A DNA stretch of 64,000 bases from Nostoc sp. FACHB-110 (GTDB lineage Bacteria > Cyanobacteriota > Cyanobacteriia > Cyanobacteriales > Nostocaceae), in assembly GCF_014697425.1 (NCBI RefSeq), contig NZ_JACJRU010000014.1, positions 1 to 64,000 on the forward strand, given 5' to 3'. The notes below the pieces were generated by a model. That model saw nothing but the letters and a program-made list of their open reading frames with translations, was not told the DNA's origin and did no database searches. Numbering within the stretch: the stretch's first letter is position 1; every line of letters starts with the position of its first letter. Positions 9,337 through 17,503 of the stretch are shown one piece after another. The translations under genes and the position numbers were made by a program.

Positions 9337-10102
9337 TTGGTGTTAACCTCTATGCTTGCGGAACAATACAAGTAATTTTTAGCAAGTTAATTCATGCTCA
9401 ATTCGTCAGCAGCTGATAATTTTGATCACCACGCTACTTGAGAAAATAATGCTTATCTATAGGCTGAATGGATAGCGAAAACTCAATTTATTTGATGGCA
9501 AATCTATCGTCAATTTTCATCCTCAATTTCCTCTATCTAATTTATTTTGCTGAATTATCTTTCTCCTCATTTGAGTTGTTGTAACTGTTATCACAACTAT
9601 CTGTCAACAAATTTTATTTCATTCTTTATCTTAATTCATAGTTAATTAGCTGCGAGATTATCTAATTTTTAAGAAATTCTTTTCAAGAATTCAACTCCAC
9701 CACTCAAAATTACGGAAAAGTTTAACAGGTTATTATTAATAAATATAAATTTACAGAATATATATTATCTTCGTAATCTTCAATATTTAGTGACAGTTTG
9801 TCAAAAACAAAGTAAATTTTATACCAAAAAATTCCTGATATACTTCGCGCTGAAAAACTGATTGTAAATACCGCAGAGATAGGGAGGCGAAAGTTTTCCA
9901 GATGATCTACAGATGCCCAAATCATAACTGAACAACCGCAGATAATATAAAAAATATGACACTATGATACTCAGTCTTCACAGCAAATCTTGTTGTGTTC
10001 GTCCTATCTTGATTACCAATTCCTCAATTTTCCCTCACAGGCGAGAGTCACAACTGGGTCAGTATTTGCCACAATCTCTCGTGAAGGTACAAATAATTAC
10101 CT
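9337..10102. other. Long AT-rich intergenic region, divergent promoters
   Basis: This 766-bp gap lies between the divergent subtilisin and amylase genes. A 67-codon frame at 9722-9925 (-) has no recognisable domain and is rejected. No repeat copy, RNA motif or clear operator was found. Confidence 0.4.
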
Positions 10103-11560
10103 ATGCAAATTCAAACACCAGACTGGGTTAAGCACGCTGTTTTTTATCAAATCTTTCCTGACCGTTTTGCCAGAAGCAAACAGCCCCACAAACGGCTATT
10201 ACACGAAGCACGTTGGGAAGACTGGGAAGCTATGCCTACACTCCAAGGTTACAAAGGCGGCGATTTATGGGGCATTATTGAAGGCTTAGACTACATCCAA
10301 GGTTTAGGAATTAACGCGATTTATTTCACGCCCATTTTTCAGTCGGCTAGTAATCACCGCTATCATACTCACGATTATTATCAAGTCGATCCCTTGTTGG
10401 GGGGAAATGAAGCGTTTAAAGAATTACTCGCAGCCGCCCACCAACGTAATATTAAAGTCGTGTTGGATGGGGTGTTTAATCATTCTAGTCGGGGATTTTT
10501 CTTTTTTCACGATGTTTTAGAGAATGGCCCTTACTCACCTTGGGTAAATTGGTTTAAGGTTCATGGCTGGCCGTTGTCTCCTTATAATGGTGAATTTCCT
10601 GCTAATTATCAAGGTTGGGCTGATAATCGCGCTTTGCCAGTCTTTAATCACGATAATCCCGAGGTTAAAGAATATATCATGGAAATTGCCGAATATTGGA
10701 TTAAACTCGGCATAGATGGCTGGCGGTTAGATGTGCCATTTGAAATTAAAACCCCTGGCTTTTGGCAAGAATTTCGAGAGCGCGTCAAAGCAATTAACCC
10801 CGAAGCTTATATTGTGGGCGAAGTCTGGGGAGATTCGCGTCAGTGGTTGGATGGTAAACAATTTGACGGCGTGATGAATTATTTATTTGCTGGGCCGACA
10901 ATTGCTTTTACCGCAGGCGATCGCGTAGTCTTAGAACAAGTGCAAAGCCGCGACTATCAACCTTATCCACCTTTATTTGCAGCTGAGTACGCCACTAAAA
11001 TTCAAGAACTATTGCAACTATATCCTTGGGAAATTCAGCTAACGCAACTCAACTTACTTGCTAGTCACGATACTGCACGTTTAATGACCATTGCCGGTGG
11101 CGATAAAGCCAGCTTGGAATTATCAACACTACTTTTACTCACCTTTCCGGGTGCGCCCAGTATTTATTATGGCGATGAAGTTGGTTTACCTGGTGCAATA
11201 GACCCTGACTCTCGTCGCGGCTTCCCCCTAGAAGCGAATTGGAATCAAGAAATTCTCCAAACTCACCGCCAATTAATTGAAATTCGCCATGCTTACCCAG
11301 CTTTGCGTACAGGAGATTATCAAGTTCTTTATGCTCAAGGAACACTCTACGTTTTTGCCCGCACATTAGGCACAGAAGAATTAATAATTGCGGTGAATAC
11401 TGGTACAGCATCAGTCAAAGCCAATATCGACATTGCTAATTTGCAAACTCAACCCAGCAAGCTACTATTTGGCTACGCAGAATGGGAATGGAATCACGCA
11501 GGAGAAACAAAACAACTGTCTCTCACACTTCCTCCCCGCCAAGGTTGCATTTTGGCTTAA
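10103..11560 (+). CDS. GH13 alpha-amylase family enzyme (neopullulanase/cyclomaltodextrinase-like)
   Basis: A 485-residue (beta/alpha)8 glycoside hydrolase acting on alpha-glucans. Conserved regions are present: region I DGVFNHSS (122-129), region II GWRLDVPFE with nucleophile Asp210, region III GEVW with acid/base Glu240, and region IV LLASHDTARL with Asp323. The Ser-His-Asp-Thr form of region IV fits the neopullulanase/cyclomaltodextrinase/maltogenic amylase branch. Those enzymes usually carry an N-terminal CBM34; here the catalytic barrel starts almost at residue 1. A short beta domain closes the C-terminus. No signal peptide is seen, so it likely acts on intracellular maltodextrins or glycogen. 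It is monocistronic. Confidence 0.9.
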   Translation: MQIQTPDWVKHAVFYQIFPDRFARSKQPHKRLLHEARWEDWEAMPTLQGYKGGDLWGIIEGLDYIQGLGINAIYFTPIFQSASNHRYHTHDYYQVDPLLGGNEAFKELLAAAHQRNIKVVLDGVFNHSSRGFFFFHDVLENGPYSPWVNWFKVHGWPLSPYNGEFPANYQGWADNRALPVFNHDNPEVKEYIMEIAEYWIKLGIDGWRLDVPFEIKTPGFWQEFRERVKAINPEAYIVGEVWGDSRQWLDGKQFDGVMNYLFAGPTIAFTAGDRVVLEQVQSRDYQPYPPLFAAEYATKIQELLQLYPWEIQLTQLNLLASHDTARLMTIAGGDKASLELSTLLLLTFPGAPSIYYGDEVGLPGAIDPDSRRGFPLEANWNQEILQTHRQLIEIRHAYPALRTGDYQVLYAQGTLYVFARTLGTEELIIAVNTGTASVKANIDIANLQTQPSKLLFGYAEWEWNHAGETKQLSLTLPPRQGCILA

Positions 11561-11595
11561 ATAGAACGTGGATTTTACTCCCCTTGCCTCGTAGG

Positions 11596-11805
11596 CTACT
11601 GTGTACACACAAGTCGAAAATTTTCGTGTTCAACCACATCCCGCCTAGAACTAAAGTTCCAGGCTCATAGCCAAAGTCCACAAAGCGTGGACTGGAAGAT
11701 GTTTTTAGTTGAGTCATCTTCAGATGACTTGCGCTATGAGACTCGGAATTGATTCCGAGGCGGGACAGATGCACTCAACGAAATTTATTTGTGTGTACAC
11801 CATAT
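11596..11805. repeat. 210-bp MITE with long inverted ends, flanked by 9-bp direct repeats
   Basis: GTGTACACACAA at 11600-11611 is matched in reverse complement at about 11789-11800. The arms stay similar inward for roughly 90 bases through a CATCCCGCCT / AGGCGGGACAGATG block and small internal palindromes. The 9-mer CCTCGTAGG occurs just outside both ends (11587-11595 and 11806-11814), as expected for a target duplication. It carries no credible coding frame. Confidence 0.65.
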
Positions 11806-11900
11806 CCTCGTAGGAGAGGGGCTGGGGGTGATGTTAAAAATTCTCTCCTCTACTCCCATGTGGTCTACACTGCAAATTAGGTGCTTAATAGCTTATATGC

Positions 11901-14495
11901 TTACCGAGTCCGTAACAACTGCACAAAAGTATTACTCACCGTATTATCCTTAGTATCCGCCGCGTATTGAATCAACTTCTCCCGCAATTCTTTCGCCGCA
12001 TCTAACGGTAACAAGGTGGCTAACAAAAAGTACACGCCACGAAAACGAGGATCGCCCATTCTATCAACTAACAGTCCTTCCGCTTCATCGCTGTTGCCGA
12101 GGAAGTTCTGCACTAAGAAAAAGTCCATGATTTTATCGTGGCGGAAGTACCATTCTTTCTTAGGTTCGCCTTTTTCATCTTGCCATTGACGGCTGACGAC
12201 CATTTTGTATTTCTCATCTTCTAAAGATTTCACAACTTGATAAAATTCATCGGCGGGTAAGGCTTGTTTATCTTGCATCCGCATTTCGTAGACGGCGGCG
12301 GAGAATTTCTTTAACGGGAATTCTTGATTCCACTCCTTCAGGTATTCTGCCGCCATTTGATTATATTGCTGTTCTTGCAGACGGAATAAATTAGGATATT
12401 GACCTTGGGATAACATCAACGCCACCACTGTTAAATCCATTGGGTTAGAAAGAATGCGCCGGGCGGCGTTTAATTCTTCTTGGGGTTGCTGGGTGGTGAG
12501 GACTTCTTGTAGGTAATTAATGCAGGCTGTTTCGTAATTAGAACCTTGAACTGTGGCATCTTTGGGCAGTCGCGGCTGGCGGGAAAGGAGAAACTCTTGA
12601 ATTTGGGTTTGTTCTAGGGGTTGTAAGTAATAGGTTTTGGCGGTTGAGGGTGGTGTCCACTCTAGGGGCTGGGTAGTCATAATAATGTTGCCCCGGAAGT
12701 AGCTTTCCACAAACTGGCAGATTTTCGCCCGTGTTTCGGCGGTGACTTCGTTGAGTCCGTCGATGCAGATATCTATTGCACCACTGTAAATCAGGTTTTT
12801 CAGGAAGTTGGCATCTTGGGCTTGGCCGTGCAGCTTGTCTTGAATGGCTTCAATTACGCCTTTATGACATTTCTGGGCGGGGAGGTAAACGACAATATGC
12901 TGGGAGTTTGTCAGCAGATGGCGGAGAAACATCGACTTACCTAAGCCGGAATCACCTTGTAAGATAATTTGCCCGTTGATGCTGGGGAGGGCGGCGGTAA
13001 TTGGGAAGATGTCGCCGGAACCGGGAACTTTGACTTTCGATTCTGGGAAGTATGATTGCTCTTGAAAGTTATCTAACCGAGCATCGGCGAGGAGGGAAGG
13101 TTTGAAGGGTTCAAATAACTTGCGGCGGAAAAAGGGAACCCAGGTTATGAGAAGGCCGACGTAACCCACGCCTAAGATGCGGCGTACCCAAGGGTTCCAA
13201 AAGAAGATGGCTTGGACTTGGGGAAATTTGGGGTAAGCGAAGATGAGGGCAAGCCAAAAGGCGGCGTGAGAGATGATAGTAATTCTGGCGTTGAAAAACC
13301 ACTGCCAACCTTTGAGGTTAACTATGACTGATTGCAGTGAGTCGGCTTCGTTGTATCCGGCGTTTTTGAGGTTGTTGTAGTGGGTTTCTAACAGGAGAAT
13401 ATCTTGTGGTTGCCAAGAGACTTTTCTGGCAACTACAGCGATTTGGCTGGCTAAGTCTTGTTGTAATCTTGCTAAATCTTTGCTGGGTTGCCAAACGTCG
13501 CGGAATACTTCTAGTGTTTTGACACCTTCAGCGTGTTCCGGTTTATCAGGAGTTGTTTTCGGTCTGCCTAGCCATGTCAGCAAGGTTTTGACTTTTTCAT
13601 CGCCGCCACCCAGGAAATAAGACCAAAATCGCCAAGATTCAAAGTTATCCTGGCCAGAACTAAACTTTCCTTGATTTGGTTCGTAGACAAAATTTAAAAC
13701 TACGACAACCTCTTCTAGCTTCAGTTGTCTAATTTTCCCTAATACCACTGCCGCACTGCCACGAACAGAGTTGTCCACCTTTTCATCTTTGAGGAACTTG
13801 AGGATGTCAGGGACATAGTTTGCCGCCGCCTGCCCCAGATTCCCTAATGCCTCTGCCGCACTGTGACGAACAGAGTTGTCCACCTTTTCATCTTTGAGGA
13901 ACTTGAGGATGTCAGGGACATAGTTTGCCGCCGCCTGCCCCAGATTCCCTAATGCCACTGCCGCACGGCCACGAACAAAGTTGTCCACCTTTTCATCTTT
14001 GAGGAACTTGAGGATGTCAGGGACATAGTTTGCCGCCGCCTGCCCCAGATTCCCTAATGCCACTGCCGCACTGCCACGAACAGAGTTGTCCACCTTTTCA
14101 TCTTTGAGGATTTGGGCGATGTCAGGCACATAGTTTGCCGCCGCCTGCCCCAGATTCCCTAATGTCTCTGCCGCACTGCCACGAACAGAGTTGTCCACCT
14201 TTTCATCTTTGAGGATTTGGGCAGCTTTCTTGGCAAAATACTCTGGCTTCTGCCCAACAGATTTTAAATTTTGCAAGTCATATTTAACTAATTGGTCAAA
14301 AGCATATCTCTTAACTTGGTCATGTCCATCATCAAGGGCGGCGACTATCCCGTTAATCTGCCATGCTTCCGGCTTGGGTTTAGCTGTTTCTTTGGCACTC
14401 ACCCAAGGTAGGGAGAGGCAGAGAGTTAACAGTAAGGTGAAGCAGAAAAGAAAAAACAGCGAAAGCTTCTGAGCGTGACGGGGTGTGGTGAGCAT
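11901..14495 (-). CDS. HEAT-repeat, membrane-anchored NACHT NTPase
   Basis: An 864-residue protein if the ATG at 14495 is used (an upstream TTG at 14507 adds four residues). It has an N-terminal hydrophobic signal or anchor (about residues 11-30, ending near WVSA), then nearly identical 35-residue HEAT-type units (about 97-255). A 130-residue linker and two hydrophobic stretches follow (about 404-421 and 440-456). The NACHT module has Walker A GDSGLGKS at about 514-521 and Walker B-like IDICIDGLNEV. The C-terminal third is helical, with the LSNPMDLTVVALML segment seen in NACHT proteins. NACHT proteins are typically nucleotide-switched sensors; ligand and effector are unknown. Confidence 0.85.
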   Translation of the reverse strand: MLTTPRHAQKLSLFFLFCFTLLLTLCLSLPWVSAKETAKPKPEAWQINGIVAALDDGHDQVKRYAFDQLVKYDLQNLKSVGQKPEYFAKKAAQILKDEKVDNSVRGSAAETLGNLGQAAANYVPDIAQILKDEKVDNSVRGSAAVALGNLGQAAANYVPDILKFLKDEKVDNFVRGRAAVALGNLGQAAANYVPDILKFLKDEKVDNSVRHSAAEALGNLGQAAANYVPDILKFLKDEKVDNSVRGSAAVVLGKIRQLKLEEVVVVLNFVYEPNQGKFSSGQDNFESWRFWSYFLGGGDEKVKTLLTWLGRPKTTPDKPEHAEGVKTLEVFRDVWQPSKDLARLQQDLASQIAVVARKVSWQPQDILLLETHYNNLKNAGYNEADSLQSVIVNLKGWQWFFNARITIISHAAFWLALIFAYPKFPQVQAIFFWNPWVRRILGVGYVGLLITWVPFFRRKLFEPFKPSLLADARLDNFQEQSYFPESKVKVPGSGDIFPITAALPSINGQIILQGDSGLGKSMFLRHLLTNSQHIVVYLPAQKCHKGVIEAIQDKLHGQAQDANFLKNLIYSGAIDICIDGLNEVTAETRAKICQFVESYFRGNIIMTTQPLEWTPPSTAKTYYLQPLEQTQIQEFLLSRQPRLPKDATVQGSNYETACINYLQEVLTTQQPQEELNAARRILSNPMDLTVVALMLSQGQYPNLFRLQEQQYNQMAAEYLKEWNQEFPLKKFSAAVYEMRMQDKQALPADEFYQVVKSLEDEKYKMVVSRQWQDEKGEPKKEWYFRHDKIMDFFLVQNFLGNSDEAEGLLVDRMGDPRFRGVYFLLATLLPLDAAKELREKLIQYAADTKDNTVSNTFVQLLRTR
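13734..14207 (-). repeat. In-gene tandem repeat, 105-bp units (HEAT repeats)
   Basis: About four and a half copies of a 105-bp unit lie in the NACHT gene; the marker GCCGCA recurs at 13750, 13855, 13960, 14065 and 14170, exactly 105 apart. Units differ by only a few bases, including at silent positions, which points to recent amplification or gene conversion rather than old HEAT divergence. Each encodes a 35-residue unit around DEKVDNSVRGSAAVALGNLG. Confidence 0.9.
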
Positions 14496-14600
14496 AATTT
14501 GGGGCAAGGCAGCAGATTACACGCGGCTATCGGTATAATATCAGTCTTGCAATATGTAATTCCTGATTTAGAGCCTTTAATACTCGCTCATGATGATTAA

Positions 14601-14672
14601 AGGTTCATTAAAGAAGCTGTGAGGTTCATTGCTAATGTTCTGAGGTTCATTCACTAACCTCAAAGGTTAATT
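14601..14672. repeat. Four AGGTTCATT motifs at exact 21-bp spacing
   Basis: AGGTTCATT starts at 14601, 14622 and 14643, and AGGTTAATT at 14664. Read leftward these give AATGAACCT (Asn-Glu-Pro) every seven codons, in frame with the small upstream ORF, while the first copy reads AAT-TAA-CCT and supplies that ORF's stop. They may be iterons upstream of the NACHT gene or a decayed heptapeptide-coding repeat. Confidence 0.75.
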
Positions 14673-14897
14673 GTTAATGCTCATTGCCACGATTTCTAAC
14701 TCAGCTTCGGGATGATTTTCTGCCAGGTTTTTGAAAGCAATAGCAATGGCGCGGGGGTCAACACCTTGATTGTGGTAAAGGTCAAGGGTGTCAAAAATTG
14801 GTTGAATGAATTCGCTAAAGTCGCCGTCTGGAAATACTTCTTGGTGATTATTTGGTTTGCGGAGGGGGTCAGGGTTAGTTTTGGTGGGTAAGCGCAT
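14667..14897 (-). CDS. Small acidic helical hypothetical protein, possibly truncated
   Basis: The 76-residue protein from the ATG at 14897 (AAGGT eleven bases upstream) is not recognised as a named family. Its core, FIQPIFDTLDLYHNQG and DPRAIAIAFKNLAENHP, looks like two amphipathic helices and has clear coding character. A ten-residue GTG-initiated extension to 14927 would run into a dispersed repeat (GACTTCAGTCG), so the ATG is preferred. The stop lies in a 21-bp repeat where sister copies read GAA. Past the TAA the frame stays open to 14577 with NEP every seven residues, so the protein may have been longer. It lies between DUF6464 and the NACHT gene on the same strand. Confidence 0.55.
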   Translation of the reverse strand: MRLPTKTNPDPLRKPNNHQEVFPDGDFSEFIQPIFDTLDLYHNQGVDPRAIAIAFKNLAENHPEAELEIVAMSINN

Positions 14898-14938
14898 GAA
14901 TACATTTACCTTGGCGACTGAAGTCACGGCTATACAAC

Positions 14939-15271
14939 TTAAGCTTGATTTTCTTTAGTTGTTAATTCTCTAGCTTCGTAATAACGGCAACTTTGACAAG
15001 GGCCACAGGGGTTAACCGCACAGCGAATATAACCAGAACGGGCGTTATATTTGCAACTAATATCACCTATGAGATAGCCTACTCCTTCTAGGTAATAGCG
15101 ATCGCCCTCCATCGGTCTGATATATTGCCTTGCCCTTGTCCCTGACAAATTCATACTTGCTTGTCGCAGTTGGGTACGTATCCGCAAATGGGTTTTACGA
15201 ATTAACCATAGGGAAAACAGGGACGGTAAAAAACCAACGATAATCACTAAAAGTGTCTTTATATTTAACAC
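14939..15271 (-). CDS. DUF6464 family protein, membrane-anchored with Cys cluster
   Basis: A cyanobacterial family of unknown function. The GTG at 15271 is chosen because AAGGGG sits nine bases upstream and the product then begins with a membrane segment (LNIKTLLVIIVGFLPSLFSLW), as relatives do; the frame extends upstream to 15349 without good signals. The 110-residue protein has one N-terminal membrane helix, then a soluble part with the signature GDISCKYNARSGYIRCAVNP followed by CGPCQSCRYYE. Four closely spaced Cys near the C-terminus suggest a metal site or disulfides. It could be the first gene of a leftward group with the small ORF and the NACHT gene. Confidence 0.7.
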   Translation of the reverse strand: MLNIKTLLVIIVGFLPSLFSLWLIRKTHLRIRTQLRQASMNLSGTRARQYIRPMEGDRYYLEGVGYLIGDISCKYNARSGYIRCAVNPCGPCQSCRYYEARELTTKENQA

Positions 15272-15381
15272 CTTTTTTGTACCCCTTTTATACGCTGATT
15301 GATTGAGCGTCCCTGATGCTGCATTCCGGTAATTAACAGAGTGCAACAATGAGGGAATGACTTTTGTCTAGTGAAGACAGT

Positions 15382-15416
15382 GTGGCATCTGGTAAGCAAA
15401 AAATTACCAGTGCCAC
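15382..15416. other. Imperfect hairpin of unknown role
   Basis: GTGGCA-TC-TGGTAA pairs with TTACCA-G-TGCCAC around an A-rich loop. No T-run follows on either strand, so a simple Rho-independent terminator is unlikely; it could be a small structured RNA or a repeat remnant. Confidence 0.35.
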
Positions 15417-15551
15417 TTCAATCAGCATAACCGTTACAGCTAATCAGATGAACTACGGTTAAATTTTTATAACCTTAAGATTTGTTGAACAATGTCTGTG
15501 AGAACGGGCGACTGGTATCAATATCTGCTGTTCGCTGGTTTTTTCTGTGTC

Positions 15552-15664
15552 GCAATACAGTTAAGTTAAGGCAACAACTTAGACTGGTGTAGGTTGGGTG
15601 GAGGAACGGAACCCAACATTCACGCATACTTTGTTGGGTTACGCTATCGCTACACCCAACCTAC
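15552..15664. repeat. Dispersed palindromic repeat, copy 1
   Basis: GTAGGTTGGG at 15589 pairs with CCCAACCTAC ending at 15664. The 15552-15630 part recurs almost base for base in reverse orientation at 54,135-54,212, 38.5 kb away. The sequence has no coding potential and looks like a mobile or formerly mobile small repeat. Confidence 0.75.
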
Positions 15665-15671
15665 TATTCTC

Positions 15672-16151
15672 TTAAATGAACCGTATTGTTCTGTGTCGCT
15701 GCGTTGCCATCTTTTTTCGTTTACTTTGTTGTCGTAGTTTCTGTGCCAACAATGCGGCTTCTCGTTCAGCGCGGAATAAATCTACTTTTCGCGTTGTCAA
15801 AATTAACGACTCATCCGACTTTTGCCTCACCCAAGGCACACTAATGGTCAAATACTTACAAATACTACGGCGTGGTTTCCGATTTCCTTGCAGATAATTA
15901 ATTTGGCTGTCAATAGCACTAACCATCGCTTTCAACTCTAAAATCTCAGCTTCTAACTCTGCCGCCATCTGATTAATAGTTTGCGCTTGTGCTACTAAAC
16001 GCTCCCAACCACTGATAATTTTTTCCTTTTGCGGTTGCAGTGGCACTATTGCAGACTGTGACCAAGGCACGGGTCTCACGATGGAACTGTTGGAGTTATG
16101 TTCGATTTCTTTCATAGTTCCTTTGCTAAAGCTACTGAGCTTGTTAGGCAT
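15672..16151 (-). CDS. Coiled-coil hypothetical protein
   Basis: A 159-residue protein of unrecognised family. The middle (WERLVAQAQTINQMAAELEAEILELKAMVSAIDSQ, split here only for description) is a long coiled-coil helix. A basic linker GNRKPRRS follows, then a short beta segment (YLTISVPWVRQ) and an Arg/Lys-rich tail (KLRQQSKRKKMATQRHRTIRF) that could bind nucleic acid. An alternative ATG at 16115 has AGGA three bases upstream and would give 147 residues. No membrane segment or signal peptide is present. It is flanked by repeats on its 3' side. Confidence 0.5.
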   Translation of the reverse strand: MPNKLSSFSKGTMKEIEHNSNSSIVRPVPWSQSAIVPLQPQKEKIISGWERLVAQAQTINQMAAELEAEILELKAMVSAIDSQINYLQGNRKPRRSICKYLTISVPWVRQKSDESLILTTRKVDLFRAEREAALLAQKLRQQSKRKKMATQRHRTIRFI

Positions 16152-16424
16152 TTTAGCAGCTTTTAGTACAAATGTACCACGTATTTATGTTTTCATACTT
16201 AAAAGTAGGGGCTGCCAAACTTAGGGGCTTTCCCCATACCCACACCCTACCGCCCAGGGGCTAGTCAAATAGTCCTCTCTCCCCCTGCTCGACCTACACC
16301 GCAAAATTGGTTGGTAAATCACTAGGGATTGCCTGTTGCATCAAGCTATGCCATATTGAATATACACTACTAAACCTATCGAATTACCGTATTTAGCTAG
16401 TTACACATTCAAGAGGCAGTAAAA

Positions 16425-16679
16425 ATGACCGTTGCACAACAAAACACCGCATCTTTAACTATCGACACAGACAATTCTCTTCATATTAATCAAGTTCTTT
16501 GGCTACCTGTGCAATTGCTTCAGCGGTTATGGTGGCACACAAAAGGCTATGGAATTATTTTCAGCATTATGTTTTTGACCTTGATGAGTTTAATCTTTGT
16601 GAGTCTTCATTGGTCTTCTCGCAAGTTGGCTATGGTTCCAACACAGTCAGAAGAATTAGATTTGGAGAGTAGCAAGTGA
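16425..16679 (+). CDS. Small single-pass membrane protein upstream of PhnD-like gene
   Basis: An 84-residue protein with one strong membrane helix (about 44-62, GIIFSIMFLTLMSLIFVSLHW) between a polar N-terminus and an acidic C-terminal tail. The start follows AGAGGCAG. Its TGA stop overlaps the GTG start of the next gene (GTGA), so the two are probably translationally coupled. No family was recognised; the coupling suggests it anchors or partners the binding protein. Confidence 0.6.
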   Translation: MTVAQQNTASLTIDTDNSLHINQVLWLPVQLLQRLWWHTKGYGIIFSIMFLTLMSLIFVSLHWSSRKLAMVPTQSEELDLESSK

Positions 16680-17488
16680 GTAAACCAATCAAGCTACGAG
16701 TCGTTTCTTACTTGGCTCCTAATTGGTTTTGGTTTTACGAAGCAATTTTGGCTTATTTAAGTCGCGTGTTAGATGTCCAAACTCAATTTCATCAAAGTAA
16801 ATCTGACCCGCTAGAAGACCCAGTATTATTAACAGACCAACTAGACCTAGCCTTTATTTGTGGATTACCTCTGGTGCGATATGCTCAAGTGGTTGTAAAT
16901 CCATTACAACCTCTAGTTGCTCCTGTCATGGAAGCACCACGTTATCAAAACCGTCCGATTTACTTTACGGATGTAATTGTTAATGCTAAGAGTCAGCTTT
17001 TCAGTTTTGCAGACTTGGCTAATACAACCTTTTGTTATAACGATCCTGGCTCTAACAGTGGCTACAATCTCATCCAGCATCGATTATTAGAAGGTGGACA
17101 CCCAAAAAACTTTTTTGCACAGACAATACAATCAGGCTTTCACCAGCGTTCAATTCGTTGGGTAGTTGATGGAGTTGCTGATTGTGCAGGTATTGATAGT
17201 GTAGTCTTGGCACAAGAACTACAAAACTTTCCCGACTTATCTCAACATCTACGTGTAGTGGAAGTTATCGGGCCATGTCCCATACCGCCTTTAGTAGCTG
17301 CTCAACATCTAGATAAGTCTTTGATTCAGCATATGCAAGCGGCTTTAATACAACCAGATAGAGAATTAAAAACCGCCATGAAAAAAGTTGGTGTGAAACG
17401 TTTTGCTACTGTTAATTTATCAGATTATGAGGCGATCGCAACTATCTACAAGAGTGCGAGTCAGGCTGGATATGTCTACAGTTACTAA
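16676..17488 (+). CDS. PhnD/SsuA-like periplasmic-binding-fold protein
   Basis: A 270-residue type-2 periplasmic-binding-fold protein of the phosphate/phosphonate (PhnD) superfamily. Supporting segments are the N-terminal LRVVSYLAPNWFWFYEAILAYL, DLAFICGLPLVRY near residue 60 and the FCYNDPGSNSGYNLIQHRL hinge region near residue 118, followed by VDGVADCAGIDSV. It has no signal peptide, unlike transport-linked family members, and no ABC permease or ATPase gene is adjacent. It starts with GTG at 16676, overlapping the stop of the small membrane protein. It may be a cytosolic ligand sensor, or be tethered by that neighbour; the ligand is unknown. Confidence 0.75.
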   Translation: MSKPIKLRVVSYLAPNWFWFYEAILAYLSRVLDVQTQFHQSKSDPLEDPVLLTDQLDLAFICGLPLVRYAQVVVNPLQPLVAPVMEAPRYQNRPIYFTDVIVNAKSQLFSFADLANTTFCYNDPGSNSGYNLIQHRLLEGGHPKNFFAQTIQSGFHQRSIRWVVDGVADCAGIDSVVLAQELQNFPDLSQHLRVVEVIGPCPIPPLVAAQHLDKSLIQHMQAALIQPDRELKTAMKKVGVKRFATVNLSDYEAIATIYKSASQAGYVYSY

Positions 17489-17503
17489 CTAAATTTCCCC
17501 TGC

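Larger units (their letters stand above)
15272..15671. other. Repeat-rich intergenic region
   Basis: The 400-bp gap holds a hairpin at 15382-15416 and a palindromic dispersed repeat at 15552-15664, listed separately. No gene was recognised. Confidence 0.5.

Noticed and set aside
9722..9925. 67-residue frame in the subtilisin-amylase gap
   Set aside because: AT-rich, no motif, no start signal; better seen as non-coding.
11523..11774. 83-residue frame over the amylase end
   Set aside because: It lies across the 210-bp MITE and the real gene's tail; its apparent protein is translated repeat.
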